Source: Bacillota bacterium (GTDB taxonomy: Bacteria; Bacillota; Bacilli; Lactobacillales; Enterococcaceae). Taken from it: DNA of 19,166 nucleotides. The stretch covers positions 1 through 19,166 of the forward strand of contig JAEWFE010000297.1 in the NCBI GenBank assembly GCA_023389005.1, in the 5' to 3' direction. The notes below the pieces were generated by a model that was not told the origin of the DNA, did no database searches, and saw nothing but the letters and a program-made list of their open reading frames with translations. Both the position numbers and the translations under genes were made by a program. Of the stretch, positions 1 through 6,519 are shown piece after piece; positions within the stretch are counted from its first letter, which is position 1; every line of letters begins with the position of its first letter.

Positions 1-553
1 GATTCCAAGCTGATACAATCAATCTTCTAGAATCTGGTGTATTTTTAATTTGTTCGATTACGTCGCTGATTTGGTCAATGACTTCCCCACGACTTGTTTG
101 CCAGTGACGCCATTGATAGCCATAGACTTTTCCTAAATCACCAAATTTTTGCGCAAAAACATCATCCGTTAAAATACGTTGACAAAAATCTGCTAGTTGT
201 GCTTGATAGACTTGATTAAATGCTTCATCAACTAAGCAACGACGCCCAAAATCAGTCATATCAGGTCCTTGATAATCTGGACTTTCAACATAATTTTTAA
301 AAGCCCATTCATCCCAAATATGATTATTATGCGCTAAAAGAAAACGAATATTGGTATCGCCTTTTAAAAACCATAATAATTCACTTTTAATCAATCCAAA
401 AGGAACTCGCTTCGTTGTTAATAAAGGAAAACCAGCAGCTAAATCAAACCGCATTTGATAACCAAAAATGCTCTTAGTTCCTGTGTTGGTACGGTCATTT
501 TTGATATGTCCTTCATTTAATATTTTTTGTCCTAAATCCAGATATTGTTTCAC
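1..553 (-). CDS. thyA: Thymidylate synthase (partial, N-terminal 184 residues)
   Basis: Makes dTMP from dUMP using methylenetetrahydrofolate, in the cytoplasm. The visible part starts MKQYLDLGQKILNEGH, has the phosphate-binding RTNTGT loop near residue 21 and FGYQMRFDL, and at the window edge reaches PDSRRLIVSAWN, all landmarks of the family. A stretch between roughly residues 85 and 140 matches the extra ~50-residue insert of the long Lactobacillus-type enzyme (about 316 residues; E. coli has 264). The catalytic Cys lies beyond the left edge and cannot be checked. The start is GTG at 551-553, preceded by a good Shine-Dalgarno (GAGGTGG, about 5 bases away). It begins 12 bases after the ABC-F stop, so it is very likely the third gene of the pbp2b operon. 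In related bacteria a dihydrofolate reductase gene often follows; that part is not visible here. Confidence 0.95.
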   Translation of the reverse strand, partial: MKQYLDLGQKILNEGHIKNDRTNTGTKSIFGYQMRFDLAAGFPLLTTKRVPFGLIKSELLWFLKGDTNIRFLLAHNNHIWDEWAFKNYVESPDYQGPDMTDFGRRCLVDEAFNQVYQAQLADFCQRILTDDVFAQKFGDLGKVYGYQWRHWQTSRGEVIDQISDVIEQIKNTPDSRRLIVSAWN

Positions 554-565
554 TTTCTCCACCTC

Positions 566-2461
566 TTAATCATTGGCAAATTCACTTAAATATTCCCAAC
601 GTTCATATTTTTCATCTAATTGGCTTTGATTTTCATCTAACTGTTTTTGCAAATCTTGTAAACGAGTAAAATCATCACCACAAGTAAGCATTTCAGATTC
701 TATTTGACGAATGGTTTCTTCTAGAGTAGCGATTTCTTCTTCAATTGTCTCCCACTCTTTTTGCTCCATATAAGTTAGTTTCTTTTTCACCTTTTCCTTT
801 TGAGGAGATGGTGTAGCCTCTTGTTTGATAGTTGGTTGATTTTTAAGTGTTACATTTTGTGCTTGTTCATCCAAATAATCCGAAATTTTACCATAATAAA
901 ATTCAAGCTGACCCTCACCATTAAAAATTAATTGCTTTTCGGCTACTTTATCTAGGAAGTAGCGATCATGAGAAACAGTAATTACAGCTCCTGGAAATTG
1001 TTGTAAATAATCTTCCAAAATCGTTAATGTTTCAATATCTAAATCATTGGTTGGTTCATCGAGCAAAAGTACATTAGGCTGTTGCAATAACAAGCGCAAC
1101 AAGTATAGACGTCGTTTTTCGCCACCAGATAGCTTGCCAATAAGTGTCCCATGCATATAACGAGGGAATAAAAACCGTTCTAATAATTCAGCGACACTCA
1201 TACTACTACCATTGGCTAAGCGCGCTTCTTCAGCGTATTCTTGTAAATAGGCAATCATCCGTTTGTTAGGATCCATTTCCTCATTTTGCTGTGTATAATA
1301 AGCTAAGCGGACGGTTTCTCCGACAATCAATTCCCCACTCGTTAAAGCTAAGCGACTAGCAAGCACATTTAAAAGACTTGATTTACCTGCACCATTTTTT
1401 CCCGTAATTCCTAGACGTTCTTTTGACTGAATCAATAAATCTAAATCCGAGAATAATGTCTGTTCGCCAAGTGTAAGACTCGCATGTTTGAGTTCCAATA
1501 CCTTTTTGCCTAAACGAGTTGTCGCTAAATTCATTTCAATCGATTCTTTTATTTGTACTTGATGTAGATTTTCTTTCAAGTTTTCAAAACGATTGATTCG
1601 GGCTTGCTGTTTAGTTGTTCTAGCTTTAGCCCCTGCTCGCATCCAGGCCAATTCTTGCTTATACAATTGTATTCGTTTATTTTCTTGGTCTTGCGCAATA
1701 CGGTCTAACTCTGCACGTTGGCTCACATAAGACTCATAATTACCGATATACTCCGTTAATTGACCATGAGCTAATTCAAAAATACGATTGGCTACGCGAT
1801 CTAAAAAGTACCTGTCATGGGTAATCACAACAAGAGCCCCTTTATATTGCGCTAAATAATTTTCTAACCAGGAAATAACCTCATAATCAAGATGGTTCGT
1901 TGGTTCATCTAGAAGTAATAAGTCAGGTTCATCGATTAAGACTTGGGCTAATCCAACGCGTTTTTGTTGTCCCCCTGATAATGAGCCAAATGTTTGCTGT
2001 AAATCATAAATGCCAAGTTTACTTAAGACAATCTTCGCATTCGTATCTACTTGCCAGGCGTCTAATTCATTCATCTTTTGTTCAGCCTGGGTAAAACGTT
2101 GTTGCGCACTGGCTAGATTAGGCTGCTGATTGAGTAAGAACAAGGCATTTTCATACTCCTTAACCGCTTGAACTTGTTTACTATCCCCTTTAAAAATTAC
2201 ATCCAACACGGTTAACTCATCTGGAAAACTCGTTTCTTGAGATAAATAACCAATCGTATAATCATTAGGCTTAGTAAAAACTTCTTGATCACCATCAGCA
2301 AAATCTATTCCTGCTAGAATCGATAACAAACTACTTTTACCAGTACCATTTACCCCAATGAGCCCGATTCGATCTTTTTCATGTATCAAAAAGGATAGTT
2401 GATTAAATAGAACCTTTTCGCCATAAGTTTTCGTTAGACCTTCAACTTTTAACTCTTTCAA
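566..2461 (-). CDS. yfmR: ABC-F ribosome-associated ATPase, Uup/YfmR type
   Basis: A soluble protein with two ABC ATPase domains and no membrane domain. First domain: Walker A GVNGTGKS (36-43), signature LSGGQQ (161-166), Walker B LLLLDEP (181-187), switch His 215. Second domain: GKNGAGKS (354-361), LSGGEK (444-449), LLLDEP (465-470), His 498. The linker at about 245-320 is the helical, basic arm that in ABC-F proteins reaches the P-site tRNA. Residues 560-631 form a charged coiled coil ending in ERWEYLSE, which matches the C-terminal domain of Uup and B. subtilis YfmR; length (631) also fits YfmR (629). YfmR acts with EF-P to relieve ribosome stalling, for example at proline runs; that role is inferred here. 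The start is TTG at 2459-2461 with AGGAG 7 bases upstream, overlapping the pbp2b stop region. It is less likely to be an antibiotic-resistance ABC-F, since those usually lack this C-terminal tail. Confidence 0.88.
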   Translation of the reverse strand: MKELKVEGLTKTYGEKVLFNQLSFLIHEKDRIGLIGVNGTGKSSLLSILAGIDFADGDQEVFTKPNDYTIGYLSQETSFPDELTVLDVIFKGDSKQVQAVKEYENALFLLNQQPNLASAQQRFTQAEQKMNELDAWQVDTNAKIVLSKLGIYDLQQTFGSLSGGQQKRVGLAQVLIDEPDLLLLDEPTNHLDYEVISWLENYLAQYKGALVVITHDRYFLDRVANRIFELAHGQLTEYIGNYESYVSQRAELDRIAQDQENKRIQLYKQELAWMRAGAKARTTKQQARINRFENLKENLHQVQIKESIEMNLATTRLGKKVLELKHASLTLGEQTLFSDLDLLIQSKERLGITGKNGAGKSSLLNVLASRLALTSGELIVGETVRLAYYTQQNEEMDPNKRMIAYLQEYAEEARLANGSSMSVAELLERFLFPRYMHGTLIGKLSGGEKRRLYLLRLLLQQPNVLLLDEPTNDLDIETLTILEDYLQQFPGAVITVSHDRYFLDKVAEKQLIFNGEGQLEFYYGKISDYLDEQAQNVTLKNQPTIKQEATPSPQKEKVKKKLTYMEQKEWETIEEEIATLEETIRQIESEMLTCGDDFTRLQDLQKQLDENQSQLDEKYERWEYLSEFAND

Positions 2462-2471
2462 AAAATCACTC

Positions 2472-4535
2472 CTACTTCACATGATAGGTATCAACATATG
2501 CATCAATAATTTCCTTGGCTACTGTTAAGTTCGGATGTCCAGCTTTTTCATCTAATTGCGGAATCATTACCGCCAAACAAACTTGAGCATCATCGGTTGG
2601 CCCATAAACAACCACATTTAAGTTCACAACATCAATCAATTTCCCATTATCAGTAACCGTTGTTTCAGCTGTCCCTGTCTTAGCCGCTAAATCCATTTTA
2701 GCACTTCTCAAAGCTGTTGCCGTAGTGAAAGCATTTGTCCCGTGAACAGCATCATAAAACCCACTACGAATAATATTTAATTGTTCATCTGTAATATCGA
2801 CTTTATTTAAGACTTTACCTTTAATCTCTTTCACTTTATCGCCTAGTTCACCTTCTGCATTATTGTTATAGATTGCTTCGACGATATGCGGCTCAATACG
2901 ATTTCCACCATTAGCAATCGTTGCGACATATTGCGCTAATTGCATCGTAGTATAAGTATCAAACTGCCCAAAAGCCAAGTCTAGAATTTTACCACCGTCA
3001 TTATTTTTTTCAGATAACTGATCAATACTTGGTTGAATCCCGCTACTTTCTTTTGGTAAATCAATACCAGTCTTCACACCCATTCCATAAGAGGCAAAAG
3101 CATTACGCAACGCTTCATAAGCAGAGGCTTGGTTTTTAATGAGCGGTAAACTAATATTATATTGATATTCAATACCCATTAATTTTAAAGCAATTTTCAT
3201 CATATAACTGTTAGATGAAACTTCTAAAGCTTTTTCAGCAGTTAAATTCATATTTGCATAGCCAGAACGGTTGAAAATAGAGGTTTTTGGGGCCGTACCT
3301 TGAATATAAATAGGCTCATCCAGTAAAGTCTGATTTCCAGAAATAACCCCTTTTTGCCATCCCGCTGTTAGTGTTCCTGCTTTGACTACAGATCCTGGGA
3401 CAAAGGCATTCATATAAGTTCCAATGGCATTTTCTTCAATTGATTTAGAAGCAATTTCATGATAATACCCACTCATGGCCAAAATGCCACCGTTATTTGG
3501 ATTCATCACAACAGCATAAATTCCTGGAGAATAAGTTGCAAAACCACTATCTACCAATGATTGATAGTTACGTTTTAAGATTTCATCCACTTTTTCCTGG
3601 AATTTAGCATTAATGGATAGAACAACATTATCCCCTTTCGCACCAGTTGAAACCTCTTTTTTACTGGTGATATTTCCTTTACCGTCAACAGAAATTTCAT
3701 ATTTTGATTTTTTACCTTGTAAGTATTCTTCATAGTTTTTTTCAATAAAACTAGTTCCTACACGGTCATTACGAGCATACCCTTTTTTTAGATAGCTATC
3801 GACTTCTTCAGCTGGTAACCCTTGTTTTTCTGTAGAGACTTTACCAATCAAACTCTTTAAACTACTTTGTGCAAGAATTTCACGGTTCCAGTCATTTCCT
3901 GTAGATATTCCTGGTAAATCAGTCGCATGTTCCGCCACCACAGCTAATTCTTGATCAGTCACTCCTTCATTTTTAACATAAACCGTGCTAAGTGATTGGG
4001 CTGCATTCATCTTTTTAAAAATAGTAGCAATTTTAAGTTGAGTATCATCAAAGTTCAGCTGATCAGCAGGGACTAAATCAACCATTCGTGCATATTGCTT
4101 GCTGTTGTCTAAGGCTTTTTCTTTTTTAGTTAGTTGACTTTGAATCTGCTTTAAATGTGCTTTATCAGCTAAATAAAAATCTCTTTTATCACGATCTGTC
4201 AAGTTATCATCGATTGGCATATCTATATATTGGCTCAGCTTTGTTGCTAGGTTTAATATTTCAGCTGCGGACATATTAACGCCACGTGTAAAAGTAATAG
4301 AAGGAGAAGCCGAGTTCGTTGCCAATAATTTCTTTTCAGCGTCATAAATATTTCCTCGAGGCGCGCTTTCGGAAACTTCAATTGTGCTAAGTGCGTTGAT
4401 TTTACTCGTATATTTATCATTATTCGCCAATTGAAGCACACCTAGACGAGAAATCAATGCAACAAAAAGAATAAAAATTAAGAAATATAAAAAATTTAAT
4501 CGAAAAGGAATATGAGATTTCTTTATGTTTTTCAA
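2472..4535 (-). CDS. pbp2b: Class B penicillin-binding protein PBP2b (transpeptidase)
   Basis: A membrane-anchored D,D-transpeptidase that cross-links peptidoglycan, in this family mainly for side-wall (elongasome) growth. There is a basic N-terminus and one membrane segment at about 13-35, then the PBP dimerisation domain (with APRGNIYD at 58-65) and the transpeptidase domain. Catalytic motifs are complete: SVVK (382-385), SSN (440-442), KTG (619-621). The earlier KTG at 488-490 (KTGIDLP) is a conserved non-catalytic motif of this family. Length 687 and overall wording closely resemble S. pneumoniae PBP2b (about 680), including LPAEEVDSYLKKGY and AFGQFDTYTTMQLAQYVA. The start is TTG at 4533-4535 with AAGGAG 9 bases upstream. 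The stop is TAG, 10 bases before the ABC-F gene, so the two are co-transcribed. It is a beta-lactam target; no truncation or insertion is visible. Confidence 0.95.
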   Translation of the reverse strand: MKNIKKSHIPFRLNFLYFLIFILFVALISRLGVLQLANNDKYTSKINALSTIEVSESAPRGNIYDAEKKLLATNSASPSITFTRGVNMSAAEILNLATKLSQYIDMPIDDNLTDRDKRDFYLADKAHLKQIQSQLTKKEKALDNSKQYARMVDLVPADQLNFDDTQLKIATIFKKMNAAQSLSTVYVKNEGVTDQELAVVAEHATDLPGISTGNDWNREILAQSSLKSLIGKVSTEKQGLPAEEVDSYLKKGYARNDRVGTSFIEKNYEEYLQGKKSKYEISVDGKGNITSKKEVSTGAKGDNVVLSINAKFQEKVDEILKRNYQSLVDSGFATYSPGIYAVVMNPNNGGILAMSGYYHEIASKSIEENAIGTYMNAFVPGSVVKAGTLTAGWQKGVISGNQTLLDEPIYIQGTAPKTSIFNRSGYANMNLTAEKALEVSSNSYMMKIALKLMGIEYQYNISLPLIKNQASAYEALRNAFASYGMGVKTGIDLPKESSGIQPSIDQLSEKNNDGGKILDLAFGQFDTYTTMQLAQYVATIANGGNRIEPHIVEAIYNNNAEGELGDKVKEIKGKVLNKVDITDEQLNIIRSGFYDAVHGTNAFTTATALRSAKMDLAAKTGTAETTVTDNGKLIDVVNLNVVVYGPTDDAQVCLAVMIPQLDEKAGHPNLTVAKEIIDAYVDTYHVK

Positions 4536-4581
4536 AATAAAACGCTCCTTGAAATAAACTTGCTCTTTTATTCTACCCTAA

Positions 4582-4611
4582 AATATATCTGGATAGCCAA
4601 ATGTCACGCAA
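4582..4611 (-). promoter_or_regulatory. Candidate pbp2b promoter
   Basis: On the minus strand, TTGCGT (-35) and TATATT (-10) are separated by 18 bases and lie about 50-75 bases upstream of the TTG start of pbp2b. The -10 is good; the -35 keeps only the TTG. The upstream LCP gene ends at a strong terminator, so a promoter is required in this interval. Confidence 0.42.
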
Positions 4612-4612
4612 C

Positions 4613-4629
4613 TTTAAAGAAAGTTTACA
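4613..4629 (-). promoter_or_regulatory. Possible WalR-type direct repeat upstream of pbp2b
   Basis: On the minus strand this reads TGTAAA, five bases, TTTAAA. The known WalR (YycF) consensus is two TGTWAH hexamers separated by five bases; here one base of twelve differs. It ends one base upstream of the proposed -35 element, where an activator could bind. In AT-rich DNA such a match can easily arise by chance. Confidence 0.22.
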
Positions 4630-4730
4630 ACATTTCTTTCATATCTTTATATTCTATCATATTTATCGCAAAAAAGATGAAAATTAGCTAAATTATTAGC
4701 AAAAAATGTTATCTAGCCTTTAACGGCATA

Positions 4731-4763
4731 ATAAAAGCAACCTAGATAACGAATCTAGATTGC
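4731..4763 (-). terminator. Intrinsic terminator of the LCP gene
   Basis: On the minus strand an 11-bp stem, GCAATCTAGAT / ATCTAGGTTGC with one G-U pair and a TCGTT loop, is followed by TTTTATT. It begins 8 bases after the LCP stop codon. Its right arm can alternatively pair with a further CTAGATAAC copy at 4708-4716. Confidence 0.85.
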
Positions 4764-4771
4764 CTTAAATA

Positions 4772-5959
4772 TTATTCATTTGTTGCAACGTTTTGTGCTT
4801 CTACTTGATACTCACTGCCATCTTCTTGATAAGCATTGTCATCATAAGCTTCTTCTGTGGTCTGCTCTGAAGTATCTGCAGAACTTTCAGATGTACTTGA
4901 CGAAGTTGTCTGGGCTTCAGCTGCTTGTTTTTTAGCTGTATCGTCATCCACAAGGGGCTCATCTTCATCATCATATAATTGTTTTTCAATATAGCCCTCT
5001 GAATACCCGTCAGAAATTGGTAATTCTGATCTAGTTGGTAATCCAAGCTCAGACTTGATTAAGTTTTGAATGTTTAATAAACGATGCTTACCAACTACTT
5101 GATAATAGACATCACTCATCCAATCAGGCTCAATCCCGCTTAATTGATAACTCTTAATATTATCTAAGGCAGGCACATAGTTTTTAGAAATATCCATCAA
5201 TTGGTCCCAAGATAGATTCGTTGAACAATTATCTTCAACTGCTTTTAGAATCTTTTTATACTTAGTAACACCATCTAAACCAATGACTTTATTGACAATT
5301 TTGGTTACGACTTCACGTTGACGACGCTGACGACCAATATCCCCTTCTGGATCTTCATAACGCATACGAGCATAAGCTAATCCCGATTCACCATTTAAAT
5401 GATGCTTGCCTTTAGGAACATGGACCCCATCAAGCGTAAAATCAATTTTATTATCTACAGTAATCCCGCCCACTGCATCGATTAAATCACTCAAACCAGT
5501 AAAGTTAATGGCGATATAATGATCAATTGGGACATCTAGTAAGTATTCGATGGAATTTAAGGACATCTTTACGCCGCCAAAAGCATAAGCATGATTTAAT
5601 TTATCATAAGTATCATAGCCGACGATTTTCGTATAAATATCACGGTCAATACTTACTACTGTCGTTTTTTTCTGTCTAGGATTCAGTGTAACAATCATCA
5701 TTGTATCACTACGACCTTGTTCAGTACGTCCTAGCCCACCAGTATCAAGTCCAAGTAAGGCAATCGTAATCGGATCGCGGTCTTCATAACTAATAGCCTT
5801 TTCTCGTTTTGGCGAAGTCGCACGTTCAATCTTTTTGCTAATTGCATTAAAAGTAGCATTTGCATCTTTATAGGCAAAAGCAGCCCAAACCGTCGCACTC
5901 GTTACGACAACAGCAATCACGCCTAATATTGCAATAATTATTTTTTGATATAATTTCAT
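4772..5959 (-). CDS. LytR-CpsA-Psr (LCP) family cell-wall polymer ligase
   Basis: LCP enzymes sit in the membrane facing outwards and transfer teichoic acids or capsule-like polymers from undecaprenyl carriers to peptidoglycan. There is a short cytoplasmic N-terminus, one membrane segment at about 6-29, and an LCP domain at about 63-235. Family residues are visible: LLGLDTGG (68-75), RSDTMM with Arg 83 and Asp 85, SIDRD with Arg 106, KLNHAYAFGG, and the arginine-rich YARMRYEDPEGDIGRQRRQ that grips the pyrophosphate. Residues 319-395 form an acidic, Ser/Thr-rich, low-complexity tail. The start is ATG with AGAGGTG about 5 bases upstream. It is a single-gene unit, with a terminator directly after it and the csp terminator before it. 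It lies next to pbp2b; in E. hirae the LCP gene psr similarly lies next to a PBP gene, but orthology to Psr is not shown. Confidence 0.92.
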   Translation of the reverse strand: MKLYQKIIIAILGVIAVVVTSATVWAAFAYKDANATFNAISKKIERATSPKREKAISYEDRDPITIALLGLDTGGLGRTEQGRSDTMMIVTLNPRQKKTTVVSIDRDIYTKIVGYDTYDKLNHAYAFGGVKMSLNSIEYLLDVPIDHYIAINFTGLSDLIDAVGGITVDNKIDFTLDGVHVPKGKHHLNGESGLAYARMRYEDPEGDIGRQRRQREVVTKIVNKVIGLDGVTKYKKILKAVEDNCSTNLSWDQLMDISKNYVPALDNIKSYQLSGIEPDWMSDVYYQVVGKHRLLNIQNLIKSELGLPTRSELPISDGYSEGYIEKQLYDDEDEPLVDDDTAKKQAAEAQTTSSSTSESSADTSEQTTEEAYDDNAYQEDGSEYQVEAQNVATNE

Positions 5960-5971
5960 AATACACCTCTA

Positions 5972-5994
5972 AAATACCTTAACAGTGGGTATTT
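5972..5994 (-). promoter_or_regulatory. Hairpin just upstream of the LCP ribosome binding site
   Basis: A perfect 7-bp inverted repeat (AAATACC / GGTATTT, 9-base loop) ends about 3 bases before the Shine-Dalgarno AGAGGTG of the LCP gene. In mRNA it would form directly against the ribosome site; in DNA it could be an operator. Nothing in the sequence decides between these. Confidence 0.3.
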
Positions 5995-6130
5995 AATAAA
6001 AGAAACTTACTTATTTCCTTGATATCACCTTATGATTTAAAGGTACACATCACATAGATTTTGCCATAACTTATATCATTGAGCAATACCTCACATATTT
6101 TATTACAAAAATTTAAAGAAAAAGAAATAT

Positions 6131-6150
6131 TCGCAATGTTTCAACTGCGA
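6131..6150. repeat. Short inverted repeat between csp and the LCP gene
   Basis: TCGCA and TGCGA are separated by 10 bases. It lies just past the csp terminator and about 170-190 bases upstream of the LCP start, within a 274-base gap. No convincing sigma-A promoter for the LCP gene could be placed here: the best candidate, TTGCTC with 17 bases to CAAAAT at 6058-6086, is weak. Confidence 0.25.
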
Positions 6151-6163
6151 GGCTCTGACCATC

Positions 6164-6212
6164 AAAAAAAGAGAATGATAGATTGACCATCTATGGCTTT
6201 CCTATCATTCCC
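6164..6212 (-). terminator. Intrinsic terminator of the cold-shock gene
   Basis: On the minus strand an 11-bp stem, GGGAATGATAG / CTATCATTCTC with one G-U pair, encloses a small inner CCA/TGG hairpin and is followed by seven Ts. It lies about 22 bases after the csp stop. There is no T-run on the plus strand, so it acts in one direction. Confidence 0.88.
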
Positions 6213-6233
6213 ATTATTCACTATCAGTTAAAA

Positions 6234-6434
6234 TTATAATTTCACAACTTCAGCTGCTTGCGGACCACGCGCACCTTCAACAATTGTAAAAGATACTTCT
6301 TGGCCTTCTTCTAATGATTTATAGCCTTCTGATTGAATCGCAGAAAAGTGTACAAAAACGTCTTCTCCTTGATCATTTGTAATAAAGCCAAAACCTTTTT
6401 CGTTATTGAACCATTTGACTGTTCCGTGTTCCAT
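6234..6434 (-). CDS. Cold-shock protein, CspA/CspB family
   Basis: A 66-residue single cold-shock domain, the usual length. It binds single-stranded RNA and DNA and prevents or melts mRNA structure. RNP1 (KGFGFI, 13-18) and RNP2 (VFVHF, 26-30) are intact, as is the opening GTVKWFN. ATG start with GGAGG about 9 bases upstream. It has its own promoter and terminator but lies only 85 bases after the phosphohexomutase gene, with no terminator visible in between, so read-through into it is possible. Enterococci usually carry several csp paralogues, so a specific cspA/B/C name cannot be given. Confidence 0.95.
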   Translation of the reverse strand: MEHGTVKWFNNEKGFGFITNDQGEDVFVHFSAIQSEGYKSLEEGQEVSFTIVEGARGPQAAEVVKL

Positions 6435-6461
6435 GAAAGAATAACCTCCAAAAATTCATTC

Positions 6462-6476
6462 AGACAAAAACTGTCT
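6462..6476 (-). promoter_or_regulatory. Small hairpin at the 5' end of the csp transcript
   Basis: AGACA and TGTCT flank a 5-base loop and lie immediately after the predicted transcription start. This would cap the 5' end of an mRNA leader of only about 40-45 bases. It could affect stability; that is inference. Confidence 0.35.
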
Positions 6477-6483
6477 TGCTAAA

Positions 6484-6511
6484 ATTATACCACAACTGAA
6501 AACGTTCGCAA
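6484..6511 (-). promoter_or_regulatory. csp promoter
   Basis: On the minus strand TTGCGA (-35), a 16-base spacer and a perfect TATAAT (-10), with TGTGG just before the -10. The -35 lies 9 bases downstream of the phosphohexomutase stop. The predicted start near 6477 gives a leader of roughly 43 bases. Confidence 0.75.
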
Positions 6512-6519
6512 GTTAAAAT

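Noticed and set aside
1900..2094. Short plus-strand open frames inside the ABC-F gene, and similar ones at 7818-8024, 10298-10717, 10960-11199, 13588-13821, 16315-16521 and 18818-19045
   Set aside because: All lie antisense to well-supported genes, with compositions typical of reversed coding sequence and no family features.
566..2461. ABC-F protein as an antibiotic-resistance factor (Msr, Lsa or OptrA type)
   Set aside because: The C-terminal coiled-coil domain and linker fit the housekeeping Uup/YfmR type, and the gene sits in a core operon without signs of transfer.
4253..4441. Minus-strand open frames overlapping pbp2b and (4801-5046) the LCP gene in another frame
   Set aside because: Frame-shifted shadows; the second arises from the low-complexity repeats of the LCP tail.
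6058..6086. Sigma-A promoter for the LCP gene (TTGCTC, 17 bases, CAAAAT)
   Set aside because: Both hexamers match the consensus poorly; kept only as a remark.
6081..6115. A second WalR-type box upstream of the LCP gene (TGTAAT followed by TGTGAG)
   Set aside because: The spacing is six rather than five bases and the second half differs at a key position.
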